Positions 24,037 to 31,836 of a stretch of 61,960 nucleotides of DNA are shown piece after piece. The notes under the pieces were generated by a model. The model saw only the letters and a program-made list of their open reading frames with translations, searched no databases and was not told the origin of the DNA. The first letter of the stretch is position 1. Each line of letters starts with the position of its first letter. The DNA is from a virus. The stretch is from IMG/VR virus record IMGVR_UViG_3300020156_000031, positions 1-61,960 of that record; one strand, written 5' to 3'. The translations under genes and the position numbers were made by a program.

Positions 24037-25664
24037 GCTGCCTGATCCTTCATGATGTCCTCGACCATTTCGATGCGGGTGCCGATCCACCGCATTACGT
24101 TGACAGCCATGCTATTCCCAAGCGCTTTGTACCGAGGACCATCAGCCGCCGGTTTGCCGCGATAAGGGACATTCGTGTAATCGTCGGGGAACCCCTGTAG
24201 GCGCTCACATTCCCGAGGAGTGAGGCGGCGCACCGCCCATGTTTGCGCTACATAAGACCGGGATGAGCCGCCGGACGCCGCACGAATGTTGGCCGTCTCG
24301 TGAGGGCCCTCAAACTGCGCGCCCCCTTCACGGCCCCGCATATCGTAGGCTACCGCTGCGGGCTGGCCACCTCCAGAGGGGCTTGGGACTGTAAGCGTCG
24401 GGCTTATATCAACTCCAAACTTTGGTGTGACGCTTGTGGCTAAGCCATAGGCAACGGCTTGGACTTCCGACCGAGCTTCGAGCGTGTACGAAATGCCTTC
24501 CTGCACACCAACGCCATCGGGTCCGCTATTCGGGTTCTCGCGCAACGCACCAGCCTGGATTGCGATCGGCAATAGCGCACCTTGTTCATGAGGCATCCGT
24601 GCTGCGCTTGCTGCCATGCCAGAAGTCAGTGGATATGCCACAAGGTTGTCGTCATCTTCCTGCCGCCGACCTGCATAACCGCCCTCCCCTGCGCTCTCAG
24701 CGCCGCGGGTGAGTGTCTTGGCTACGACCGGAACAAGCGGCGTTCCCCGCCCCGTACCATCCTCTGAGGCGTCGAATCCTTCGCCCTTAAGGGTGTGAGC
24801 GACGAAGTTCTCCGTCTCCCAATCAAGGCGCTGGGCATAGCCTCGTGTGACACACGAGGCTACCGGATCGATGTGAGCGGCAATGTCATTGCCGCTGGCA
24901 CTCTCGTCTGTGCCTAGCTTGGCTCCGTATCCTTGAGTGACACTGCCAGTAATGCCGAAGCCAGTGCGGGCGGCAGAACTTTCCCCCGCTTCTCGGCGCG
25001 GCGGAGAATCCCCGCGCAAGCCTTCGCGCTCAAGTAATACCGCTGCGGCACGTCGCCAGTCTCCAAGATATCCGACAACGAACACACGCCGCCGTCGTTG
25101 AGGGACAGCCCGTCCAAACCCGTCCACTCGGATATATTGAGCGTCAAGCACTCGCCATGCGAGGCCGTACGCGCCTTGGTAGCCTGGGACAACTCCCGCA
25201 TTCCGCCATCCGTCGTGAGGGACTTCAATCCGTCGCCCGGAGAGCAATCCCAGAAGGCTTGCAAATCCTCGTCCTCCATCGTCCGAAAGGACGCCGGGGA
25301 CGTTTTCCCAGACCACCCACGAGGGGCGATATCGTTGAGCAATGGCACCAAAGGTGAGCATGAGGTTGCCACGAGGGTCATCCAGTCCCTTGCGGAGCCC
25401 CGCGACGGAGAAGGATTGGCATGGGGTTCCGCCGACAAGAAGGTCAATTGCATAGTCAGGCCACTCCTCGAATTTTGTCATGTCGCCAAGGTTCGGGACA
25501 CCGTTGGTCGTCAGCGCATCTCCGGGCATGTTGCTTCCGTAGTGATGAGCCAGCACCGCGGACGGAAACTTTTCGATCTCGCTGAAGAAAGCGGGCGTCC
25601 AGCCGAGGGGATGCCATGCCTGGGTCGCGGCCTCGATGCCGCTGCAAACGGAGCCGTACCTCAT
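24033..25664 (-). CDS. DNA (cytosine-5) methyltransferase
   Basis: Encodes 543 residues. All main motifs are visible: SVCSGIEAA (motif I) at 5-13, GGTPCQSFS with Cys82 (IV), WENVPGVL at 119-126 (VI), PQRRRRVFVVG (VIII), LTPRECERLQGFP (IX) and ALGNSMAV (X). Between VIII and IX lies a long target-recognition region of about 240 residues with many Gly, Ala and Thr and short repeated phrases such as VTQGYG and VTRGYA. The enzyme would methylate phage DNA at C5 of cytosine to avoid host restriction. It lies between the primase-helicase and accessory genes. Confidence 0.9.
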   Translation of the reverse strand: MRYGSVCSGIEAATQAWHPLGWTPAFFSEIEKFPSAVLAHHYGSNMPGDALTTNGVPNLGDMTKFEEWPDYAIDLLVGGTPCQSFSVAGLRKGLDDPRGNLMLTFGAIAQRYRPSWVVWENVPGVLSDDGGRGFASLLGLLSGRRIEVPHDGWRNAGVVPGYQGAYGLAWRVLDAQYIRVDGFGRAVPQRRRRVFVVGYLGDWRRAAAVLLEREGLRGDSPPRREAGESSAARTGFGITGSVTQGYGAKLGTDESASGNDIAAHIDPVASCVTRGYAQRLDWETENFVAHTLKGEGFDASEDGTGRGTPLVPVVAKTLTRGAESAGEGGYAGRRQEDDDNLVAYPLTSGMAASAARMPHEQGALLPIAIQAGALRENPNSGPDGVGVQEGISYTLEARSEVQAVAYGLATSVTPKFGVDISPTLTVPSPSGGGQPAAVAYDMRGREGGAQFEGPHETANIRAASGGSSRSYVAQTWAVRRLTPRECERLQGFPDDYTNVPYRGKPAADGPRYKALGNSMAVNVMRWIGTRIEMVEDIMKDQAA

Positions 25665-25727
25665 GCAAAAAGCCCTCGTCCGTTCATCGCCTGTGCAAAC
25701 GGCGGTCCGTAGCTGGTCGTGGTGCCG

Positions 25728-27344
25728 TTACCCTGCATTGGCGCGAATCCTCCACATTGGCTCGATGCCGTTCATGCTCTCGTATCCCTCGATGTCTGGG
25801 AGATAGCGTAGGGTCACGTCGCCCTTCTTGCCGGACCATGAAAAGCGGGCCTTCTTGACCCACACGACGGTTTCGTCGTCGTCGGGGTTGGGCACGTCGA
25901 TCACCACGCCGTGGTCGGGCTTGTTGTACCAGGCGGCGGAACCCTCGATGTCGTAGAGCGTCGGCACACGGCTCTTGCCCTCCCTGCCGACTTCCTTCGT
26001 CGGGTGAGCCAGCACGATCGCCAGCACCTTGTACTGGAGCGCGAAACGGCGGATCTGCCGAAGTGCGCGGTTCACATATTGCGTCTCGCTCTCATTCTTC
26101 GGCCGGGAATGCTCAACCTCGTTCCATGGATCGATGACCAGCACCTTGATTCCGTCCCGGATCACAGCATCGGCAGCGCGATCAAGAAGCCATTCCAGCG
26201 TCATGTCTTCGTCACTATCGCCCGTAGGATCAGCGTCGATGAAAACAAACTTGCGCTGTATGAACACGTCGGCTTCCGCGATCATCTCCCGGTTCCACGA
26301 CGAAGCCGGCCGCTGTAGGAACGCCAGTCTCAGCTTGAAGCGAAGCGCAGGAACCGTGGGGATTTCGAACGACGCGACCGCAATGGTCCAACCATGACGG
26401 CGAGCAAGATTGGTGCAGAGGTTCATGGTCCACGTCGATTTTCCGTGACCTGGAATGCCGGTGATCACCAGCAACTCGCCAAGCCACAGGCGCAAATGCG
26501 GGTCAAGGTCAGTCCAACCGGTCGAGAAGGTGCGGGGCTCCTCTGTCTCGGGGTAGTCGTCCAGGCGGTAAACGCCTTTCACCGGATACGGTCGGGCCTC
26601 ATTGAGAACACGAACAACGGCATCGGGACCGAAATTCATCCTGACATCGTTGAGGTCTTTGCACCCCTCGGGATAGACTACGAACGAACACCTCGCCGGC
26701 CCGAACCGCCGCACCAGTTCTGCCGAAAGGCGACGTCCTGGACCATCGTTGTCAGCAGCGATGATGAACCGCTTGATCTTCTTGATGCGGTGCCGATTAT
26801 TCCAGACGAACTCAAACTTGCCCTTCGCGTCTTCTTCCGGATCGGCTTCGTCAACTTCTTCCGGCTCCTTGCCTTCCGGCACGGGCGGGGCGCCATCGGG
26901 AACCGAGACTGTGAGGTAGAACCCGCAATCGATCGCCGTCAGCGCGTCAAGCTCTCCTTCAGTCACTACGAGCGGCTTATGCCCCTCGGCAAGCGCCGGA
27001 TCGTCCATGCAGTCGGCATTCCAGAATGTCTTGCGCCCGCCGGCGCGTTGCCAGAATTTCTTGCCGGGTGCCCGATACTTCTCCCCGACCACCGCGCCGC
27101 CATCGATGAATGGGAAAACGATGATGTTACCGTCTTCCGCCGGGACAACCGATGTCTCGCCGCTTTCATCGCGCACCGACTTAGCCGTAAACACTCCTGA
27201 AAGTCTTGCTACGTCCAGACTGATTTGCCGGTTTGCGAACGCCTTCTGCCCGATAGGTCCCAGCGCGTTTGTTGTCGTACCATTCACCGCCGTGTTCTCC
27301 GCAATGGTGGCAATTCCACCGAACGCCTTCCGTGCCGATCTCAA
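25728..27344 (-). CDS. Toprim primase-helicase, 5' end broken from zinc domain
   Basis: The open frame gives up to 538 residues. It has a Toprim-type segment (KPLVVTEGELDALTA) with a later acidic DN-D (IIAADNDGPG), then a RecA/DnaB-type helicase core with Walker A GIPGHGKST and Walker B VLVIDPW. This is the T7 gp4/Twinkle layout. No ATG is present until about residue 112, and the frame opens with a TTG that has no clear ribosome binding site. The zinc domain expected at its N-terminus is encoded in the other frame at 27181-27474. A change of frame near GCT GGG ACC (about 27277) would fuse them. Confidence 0.75.
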   Translation of the reverse strand: MRSARKAFGGIATIAENTAVNGTTTNALGPIGQKAFANRQISLDVARLSGVFTAKSVRDESGETSVVPAEDGNIIVFPFIDGGAVVGEKYRAPGKKFWQRAGGRKTFWNADCMDDPALAEGHKPLVVTEGELDALTAIDCGFYLTVSVPDGAPPVPEGKEPEEVDEADPEEDAKGKFEFVWNNRHRIKKIKRFIIAADNDGPGRRLSAELVRRFGPARCSFVVYPEGCKDLNDVRMNFGPDAVVRVLNEARPYPVKGVYRLDDYPETEEPRTFSTGWTDLDPHLRLWLGELLVITGIPGHGKSTWTMNLCTNLARRHGWTIAVASFEIPTVPALRFKLRLAFLQRPASSWNREMIAEADVFIQRKFVFIDADPTGDSDEDMTLEWLLDRAADAVIRDGIKVLVIDPWNEVEHSRPKNESETQYVNRALRQIRRFALQYKVLAIVLAHPTKEVGREGKSRVPTLYDIEGSAAWYNKPDHGVVIDVPNPDDDETVVWVKKARFSWSGKKGDVTLRYLPDIEGYESMNGIEPMWRIRANAG

Positions 27345-27474
27345 CCGACAGGCACGGTTCCTTCTTGTTTCGCCGGCCCGGTGAGCACTTCGGGCAGGTG
27401 GTTTTCTGATTGCCGGACACTTCGCGACGGACGCGGATGCCGTGAGCCGACAAGATTTCGCTTGCGGTTCTCAT
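27181..27474 (-). CDS. Primase zinc-binding domain, N-terminal piece
   Basis: Encodes 97 residues and starts in an ATGA overlap with the DUF1376 gene. Four Cys form a zinc site: CPKC at 27-30 and CHHC at 55-58, within a sequence typical of phage primases (KKEPCLSVEIGTEGVRWNCHHCGEHGG). After about residue 70 the reading becomes unlike a primase and stops at TAA near 27181. The helicase frame, one base on, continues with the expected sequence (QKAFANRQISLDVARLSGV). So this is either a separate small protein, or half of a gene split by an indel or a programmed shift. Confidence 0.7.
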   Translation of the reverse strand: MRTASEILSAHGIRVRREVSGNQKTTCPKCSPGRRNKKEPCLSVEIGTEGVRWNCHHCGEHGGEWYDNKRAGTYRAEGVRKPANQSGRSKTFRSVYG

Positions 27475-28181
27475 ATCCGTCCATCGATGTGCTGATAGGT
27501 GCTGCGGCTGCGATCACGGCCGAACTTGCTGCGCCTGTCGTCTGCCGCCTTGCGAATCCAGTTCCGCCAGGTGCTCGTCCAGTCGATCTTGGTTCCCGCC
27601 TGACCGCCCTTGCCTCGCCAGTGATCGCGGAAACGGTCGGCTTCGCGGTTTGCCTCGGCAGCAGTCAAACCCTCGGAGATCGCAAAATCGATATCCGGTT
27701 GCCAATCTGGAGAAAGCCTGGTCGCTCTTTTTGAAGAACCGCTAGGTTCTTCTTTTTCTTTCTTATCTTCTCTCTTCTTATCTGCTTCAACAGACCGTGA
27801 AGCAATTGCTTGGCTCACATCTATGTTTTCCAATGACTTAGACCGTGAGATTGCGCTTTCGATCCCGCCCCGACTTCCCGCCGACTTGCGTTCGACGCTC
27901 ACTCGGTCACGGGTCGAAATCTCTTCGATCGCCCGCCGGTTCGAAATGAAACCGAGTTCGCGGGTGAGTTTTCCAGCTGCGACGAGCTCGCTGAGGAGCC
28001 GTTCTGCCTTGCGGTCGTTGCAGCGCAGGAGACCCGCGACGATAAATTTATTGTCCGCTACCGGCCTCCCGGTGACGTACATGGCATGGCAGATGCGAAG
28101 ATATGCCGCCTCCTGCTCAAGCGTCAGGTCGTCGGTTCCCTCGTTCCAATCCACCGGATGCATCTTGTACCAGTCGGTCAT
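27471..28181 (-). CDS. DUF1376 (YdaU-like) replication protein
   Basis: Encodes 236 residues. The N-terminus MTDWYKMHPVDWNEGTDDLT and EQEAAYLRICHAMYVTGRPV is the DUF1376 winged-helix domain, with NDRKAERLLSELVAAGKL as the recognition part. A charged Lys/Glu linker follows (KKREDKKEKEE). The C-terminal segment (DIDFAISEGLTAAEANREADRFRDHWRGKGG and WTSTWRNWIRKAAD) resembles the DnaT/DnaC-contacting tail of phage replication initiators. It lies just before the primase gene. It probably loads the helicase at the phage origin. Confidence 0.75.
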   Translation of the reverse strand: MTDWYKMHPVDWNEGTDDLTLEQEAAYLRICHAMYVTGRPVADNKFIVAGLLRCNDRKAERLLSELVAAGKLTRELGFISNRRAIEEISTRDRVSVERKSAGSRGGIESAISRSKSLENIDVSQAIASRSVEADKKREDKKEKEEPSGSSKRATRLSPDWQPDIDFAISEGLTAAEANREADRFRDHWRGKGGQAGTKIDWTSTWRNWIRKAADDRRSKFGRDRSRSTYQHIDGRI

Positions 28182-28444
28182 GGCGCGTTCTCCTGCTCGT
28201 CGCGGGCCTGGGCATAGGCCAGATAAAGGCGGGACGCTGTAAGCCTGTCCTCGGGCTCGCCAGAGCGCTTTGCGAGGTCAACCGCGTCCAGGTATTCGTC
28301 CCACTTGATTTGAAGTTCAGGGCAGCCCGTATGGGCCTCAGAGCCGCGCTCGATCTCCGCGCGGGCCAGTTCGTCCGACAAGCGAGCGAACGGCGGCACG
28401 ACGGCGGCAAAGCGGGGCTGATGCTTGAGGGCGAAGCGGCTCAT
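28178..28444 (-). CDS. Small helical protein of unknown function
   Basis: Encodes 88 residues, mostly helical, with ELQIKWDEYLDAVDLAKRSG and RLTASRLYLAYAQARDEQEN. It overlaps the stops and starts of both neighbours by four bases. No family recognised. The position, between a DNA methyltransferase and a replication initiator, is the only clue. Confidence 0.6.
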   Translation of the reverse strand: MSRFALKHQPRFAAVVPPFARLSDELARAEIERGSEAHTGCPELQIKWDEYLDAVDLAKRSGEPEDRLTASRLYLAYAQARDEQENAP

Positions 28445-29115
28445 GCTGCGTCTCCAAACAACTCGCCCTGCCGAGCATCCTTGCGATCGAGCATCCGCAG
28501 CACGGTTTCACCCTGCCATTTTCGATCCCACACGAACCAGGCGTTGAGCATCGGCGGCGCGCCCTGCCCCGTGAAATCGATCTTCCACCGCATGAGGTAG
28601 ACTCGCGCTGGCGGATGCTGGGCATAGAACGGGCCGAGTCCGCCGGCGCCGGGCCATCCCCAATTCATCAGGAGGGCCATGTAATCCACGTCCAGCGTGT
28701 CGAGCGCGTGCTTCAGCCAACGGGCCTTGCCGTTGCCCCAGCCGCATTCCCCGAAAGGAGGATTTGTCACAATCGCTTTCGGGCCGCTGGTGAAATCATA
28801 GAAGCTGGCGATCATCGCGCCGCAGCCCCGATCCACCATATCCGACTGTTGGACCTTGAGGCCGAGCGATTCCATCTCGCGCACCATGGCGCCGTCGCCG
28901 CAGGCCGGCTCCCAAACGCAAGGGAATTCCCTCAGCCGGTCGATTTCGGCATGGAGGAAAGCCCGCGTCGGTTCGGGCGGCGTCGGGTAGAAATCATCCT
29001 TCTCGCGCTCGAGGTCGTCGGTCTTGATGATTGAACCGTCCAACTGCCGGACGGCGACCGGCTTTGACTTCTTGCCGGTGGCGCGGAACAGCCCGCGTGC
29101 TGATACCGCCGTCAT
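28441..29115 (-). CDS. Adenine-specific DNA methyltransferase-like protein
   Basis: Encodes 224 residues. Motif I reads WEPACGDGAMVREME (P-A-C-G-D-G, SAM binding) and the catalytic motif is VTNPPFG at about residue 115, the NPPF form seen in N6-adenine and N4-cytosine methyltransferases. The sequence also has an FYPTPPEPTRAFL segment, usual in phage enzymes of this type. It is smaller than restriction-type methyltransferases and has no separate target-recognition domain. It is probably protective modification of phage DNA. Confidence 0.8.
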   Translation of the reverse strand: MTAVSARGLFRATGKKSKPVAVRQLDGSIIKTDDLEREKDDFYPTPPEPTRAFLHAEIDRLREFPCVWEPACGDGAMVREMESLGLKVQQSDMVDRGCGAMIASFYDFTSGPKAIVTNPPFGECGWGNGKARWLKHALDTLDVDYMALLMNWGWPGAGGLGPFYAQHPPARVYLMRWKIDFTGQGAPPMLNAWFVWDRKWQGETVLRMLDRKDARQGELFGDAA

Positions 29116-29483
29116 TTCACCACCTCGACATCTATGCCGAGCAGCGCCTTCATCATCTTGCGCTTGAGGCGGAATTCCCTGGTAACGTATCCCTTCACGT
29201 CGATGACGCGAAACCTGTCCTCGACATGATCCCAGAAGGCGAAGTCTGCCTTGTACGTGGCGATCAATTCGCCCTTGGGGCCAAGCATCTTGAAAGGGCG
29301 CTGCATCTCTACAGCGGACACCTCTCCGGCTTTCTCGCGGATTTTGAGCGCGGCGTAATAGTCTCCCTCTGCCTTGCTATCAAACGTGATGCCGTCGATC
29401 ACGGTTTTGCGGTTGCCGTACTTGGCCCGCTTGGGCTTCGCTGCCTGCGCCTGAAATTCCGCTGCTGTCATCCGTTCTGTCAT
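29112..29483 (-). CDS. DUF1064 nuclease-like protein
   Basis: Encodes 123 residues; the ATG at 29471 is an alternative start. The family pattern KYGNRKTVIDGITFDSKAEG, then ATYKADFAFWD, then FRVIDVKGYVT is clear. The E, D and D-x-K residues (KAE, KADF, IDVKG) are those expected of a PD-(D/E)XK nuclease fold. DUF1064 proteins are short phage proteins in replication operons, and some act as Holliday-junction or recombination-related nucleases by prediction. The gene starts just downstream of the tandem hairpins at 29503-29617. Confidence 0.75.
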   Translation of the reverse strand: MTERMTAAEFQAQAAKPKRAKYGNRKTVIDGITFDSKAEGDYYAALKIREKAGEVSAVEMQRPFKMLGPKGELIATYKADFAFWDHVEDRFRVIDVKGYVTREFRLKRKMMKALLGIDVEVVK

Positions 29484-29502
29484 GCCGCTCGTCTCTGTCT
29501 GG

Positions 29503-29617
29503 AAAATGCTGCCCGACCTGGGAGGAGGAGTGGTCGGGCAGCAGGTTGTGGGCGCGCCTGGGAGGAGGACGAGCGCGCCCCTTCGCGCTGGCGGGAGCGG
29601 GAACAACCGCCAGTGAA
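29503..29617 (-). ncRNA. Triple-hairpin RNA with two anti-Shine-Dalgarno loops (alpha-r14/NfeR1-like)
   Basis: Three hairpins follow each other on the minus strand. First, CTGGCGG/CCGCCAG (29613-29588, 12-base loop). Second, GGGCGCGC/GCGCGCCC (29580-29550). Third, TGCTGCCCGAC/GTCGGGCAGCA (29543-29507), followed by TTTTCC. Loops two and three are both 15 bases and both contain CCTCCTCCCAG. A roughly 115-base RNA with three stems, CCUCCUCCC in two loops and a terminator-like last stem is the signature of the alpha-r14 (suhB, NfeR1) sRNAs of rhizobia. No clear promoter is seen upstream, so it may be cut from the operon message or have a weak promoter. Confidence 0.65.
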
Positions 29618-29622
29618 GCTCA

Positions 29623-29991
29623 TCAGCCGAGGCGGGCCCCGGCGAAGAAACAGAACCGGCTATGGCCGTCGCGGGCGAGGCAGATGTGATAGGCCCCGTC
29701 CTCGCTGTCGCGCGCCGACTGGTACGGAACCACGCCGGAATAGCCCTGGGTTTTCAGTTGGGGATGGGTGCCGACCGGCAATTCGACATGGTAGCCGTCG
29801 GCGGCTTCCGTGACATAGCGCGCATCGATCGGCGCGCAGTCGCCGTTCTTGTGGGTCGCCGCGGAATGGCAGCACTGAGGCGGATATTCCATGCCGCTCT
29901 GGGCGGTATGGGCCTTTGCCATGGTGACGGCGACCAGCGATGATACCGCGATGACGGCAACCGCCATGGACGAGATGATAAGTCTGCTCAT
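29623..29991 (-). CDS. Small exported protein with conserved cysteines
   Basis: Encodes 122 residues. It starts with a clear signal peptide (MSRLIISSMAVAVIAVSSLV then VTMAKAHTAQ). The mature part has Cys in QCCHSAATHKNGDCAP and in ICLARDGHSRFCFFAG, and a beta-rich middle (GYHVELPVGTHPQL). Proteins with this exact plan, to my memory, are widespread in Rhizobiales and their phages without known function. It is likely periplasmic. It sits directly upstream of the hairpin RNA. Confidence 0.65.
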   Translation of the reverse strand: MSRLIISSMAVAVIAVSSLVAVTMAKAHTAQSGMEYPPQCCHSAATHKNGDCAPIDARYVTEAADGYHVELPVGTHPQLKTQGYSGVVPYQSARDSEDGAYHICLARDGHSRFCFFAGARLG

Positions 29992-30110
29992 CGGATTTTC
30001 CCTGATAAACGTTGTCCGGTCATTCGCTCCGGTGGGTTCCCGCCAAGGCTCCCTCCGGCTATTCCCTCACGTCATCCTTTTCGGGGTTGACGCTGTAGGC
30101 CTGCGCCAGG

Positions 30111-30473
30111 TCACATGACCCGGCGCTTCGCAGCGCGGACTTTCGCAGCCAGCGCTTCAACCTCATGATCAAGATCTCTAAGAGCAGCATCCCCGTACCT
30201 CGCTATGTCTGCCGCGATTTCATGTTTCAGCTTCACGATCTCGCGTTCGCAAAGCCGCAGATATGCCGCCCTGATCCGGCCGCACAGCGATATGCGGGGG
30301 TCCGCCATTTCGCCGTTGATCAGCCGCCGAAGCGAGCGGGCCGTCATCCCCACATCGCGACCGACACGCTCGAGCGCGTTCATCTGGTCGCCGTTGCCCC
30401 GGCTTTCGCGCTCCACCATCTTCCGCGCGTAGGCTGCGGCCGTCTCGGGGGTGAATGCGTCTGTACTCAACAT
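30111..30473 (-). CDS. Helix-turn-helix phage regulator candidate
   Basis: Encodes 120 residues from the ATG at 30473, preceded by GAGAGGCG. The reading frame is open up to 30638, so a longer protein (from 30611) is possible. The segment ALERVGRDVGMTARSLRRLI reads as a helix-turn-helix, followed by long charged helices (YLRLCEREIVKLKHEIAADIA). The position early in the operon after a structured intergenic region suits a regulator, though I recognise no specific family. Confidence 0.6.
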   Translation of the reverse strand: MLSTDAFTPETAAAYARKMVERESRGNGDQMNALERVGRDVGMTARSLRRLINGEMADPRISLCGRIRAAYLRLCEREIVKLKHEIAADIARYGDAALRDLDHEVEALAAKVRAAKRRVM

Positions 30474-30668
30474 TGCTTTCGCCTCTCGATTGAAGTTGTC
30501 GTTTGCCAAAAACTGGTCTGAAGTTTTCCTGTCCACGTTCCCGATCTCCGATAATTTCTCCCTATCGGAACCGGGGCATTTGAAAGGAGCCTCCGCCCCT
30601 CTCTCTTCCATTGTCAGGCGACCCGTACCGCCAAGCACTGTCGCCGTTGATCCCTTTTCAAACCCCTC

Positions 30669-30759
30669 GGAAGAGGGCGAGGCCCATGCCCTGCGTGCCT
30701 CAAACCCTCTTCCAGGCCCTCCCCGGCGCCGTTACGCCGCACTGTCTGCGCCGGGGAGG
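30669..30759 (-). other. Two tandem long hairpins between early genes
   Basis: One hairpin is a perfect 12-pair stem CCTCCCCGGCGC/GCGCCGGGGAGG (30718-30729 and 30748-30759) with an 18-base loop. The other pairs GGAAGAGGG (30669-30677) with CCCTCTTCC (30705-30713), with an inner GAGGC/GCCTC stem. They lie in the 5' leader of the gene ending at 30111. No T-run follows. The function is unknown. Confidence 0.55.
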
Positions 30760-30768
30760 CATTCAAAT

Positions 30769-31065
30769 TCAGGAGGAAAGACCTTGCGGTTCGATCCAGT
30801 ATTCGTCGAAGGCGGAACTACTCTCCTGCATCAGCCAATAGCCGGAGCACTCGACCAGACGGCGGGCGCGGATCACGGCATTGAGGAATTCGACCAGTGC
30901 GGTTTGCGGGAGGATGACGCCGGGAAAATTCAAGCTCTCGGAGAATTCGATCCCCACCGCCTTCATCAGGCCAGTCGCGGACATCCGCTTTGGGCGGATG
31001 CTATTGAGGACACGTACTAGCCGTGCCTCTGTCGAATCGCCTTCCATGGCCAAGATCGCGCTCAT
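30769..31065 (-). CDS. Small early protein of unknown function
   Basis: Encodes 98 residues. The start overlaps the stop of the 59-residue gene in ATGA style. It contains STEARLVRVLNSIRPKRMSATGLMKAVGI, which may be a winged-helix-like DNA-contact segment, and ends in an acidic, aromatic stretch (SSSAFDEYWIEP). No family recognised. Confidence 0.55.
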   Translation of the reverse strand: MSAILAMEGDSTEARLVRVLNSIRPKRMSATGLMKAVGIEFSESLNFPGVILPQTALVEFLNAVIRARRLVECSGYWLMQESSSAFDEYWIEPQGLSS

Positions 31066-31241
31066 TTGCCAACCCTCGTGAATTCGAGGTCGGAAAGCTC
31101 AAGGATCAGCGCGCCTTCGCAAGCTGCCTCGATCTCATCCTCGGTCGACTCCCGATCTCGGGCTTCATCCCGCATCCGCAGAACGACGCCGACGACGATC
31201 AGGACAGCCAGAGTGAGCCCGGTTAATGCGAGATAAATCAT
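31062..31241 (-). CDS. 59-residue single-span membrane protein
   Basis: Starts with ATG at 31241 and ends in TGA overlapping the next ATG (31065). One membrane segment (YLALTGLTLAVLIVVGVVL) is followed by a charged acidic tail (RDEARDRESTEDEIEAACEG). The high G+C third positions and the four-base overlap with the next gene support that it is translated. Confidence 0.65.
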   Translation of the reverse strand: MIYLALTGLTLAVLIVVGVVLRMRDEARDRESTEDEIEAACEGALILELSDLEFTRVGK

Positions 31242-31245
31242 TGCC

Positions 31246-31596
31246 TCAATCCCCCATGATCGGCTGCAGTCCAGCCGGGATGCGAATGAACTCGTCGATC
31301 CGCCGGAGCATTTCGCGGCGGTTCATCCGCACCGGGCGCCCCTTCTCGCCGTTCTTGCGCAGCGTGTACCAGCCGCGATCCATGCCAAGGGTAAAGCCGT
31401 GAGAGGTGCAGAAGTCCTGCAAGGACGAGAAGTCCGTCTGGAAACCCCGCTCGAACCGGCGCGGGGCTTTTGCCATGTGCTCCGCCATGCCGGCGATCTG
31501 CGCGCGGAGCGGATCGGTCTTGCCGAAAAGCTCGTCCAGAGTTCCCGTGTGTTGAGGGGCGGGGTTCATCGTTATGTTGGCGTCTGGGTTGTGCAT
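31246..31596 (-). CDS. Early phage protein of unknown function
   Basis: Encodes 116 residues; the ATG at 31569 (MNPAPQH) is an alternative. It contains LQDFCTSHGFTLGMDRGWYTLRKNGEKGRPVRMNRREMLRRIDEF, a basic alpha/beta mix. The protein lies in the early string with four-to-five-base spacing. No family recognised. Confidence 0.6.
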   Translation of the reverse strand: MHNPDANITMNPAPQHTGTLDELFGKTDPLRAQIAGMAEHMAKAPRRFERGFQTDFSSLQDFCTSHGFTLGMDRGWYTLRKNGEKGRPVRMNRREMLRRIDEFIRIPAGLQPIMGD

Positions 31597-31836
31597 CTAT
31601 GCTTTCCCCCGGATCATATTGCGGATGGCAAACGCCATATGCTCGTTGCCCTTGATGTATTGAGGATTGGTCCAGTCGGCAGAGGCCCATTTGACCCGCT
31701 GCTCTTCCGCGATCCCAGCGCACCGATCGCGCTCTGCGAGAATGGCTTCGGCAATGATCATCGGAACGGACTTATACCCGCCCTCGTCATACAGGCGCTC
31801 CGCGTGCATCATCAGTTCGTCGGGTATAGGGCTCAT
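31597..31836 (-). CDS. Early phage protein of unknown function
   Basis: Encodes 79 residues, helical, with SVPMIIAEAILAERDRCAGIAEE and QYIKGNEHMAFAIRNMIRG. This helix style (a central AEAILAERDRC-x-x-IA) occurs in many small phage proteins of Alphaproteobacteria. No function known. Confidence 0.6.
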   Translation of the reverse strand: MSPIPDELMMHAERLYDEGGYKSVPMIIAEAILAERDRCAGIAEEQRVKWASADWTNPQYIKGNEHMAFAIRNMIRGKA

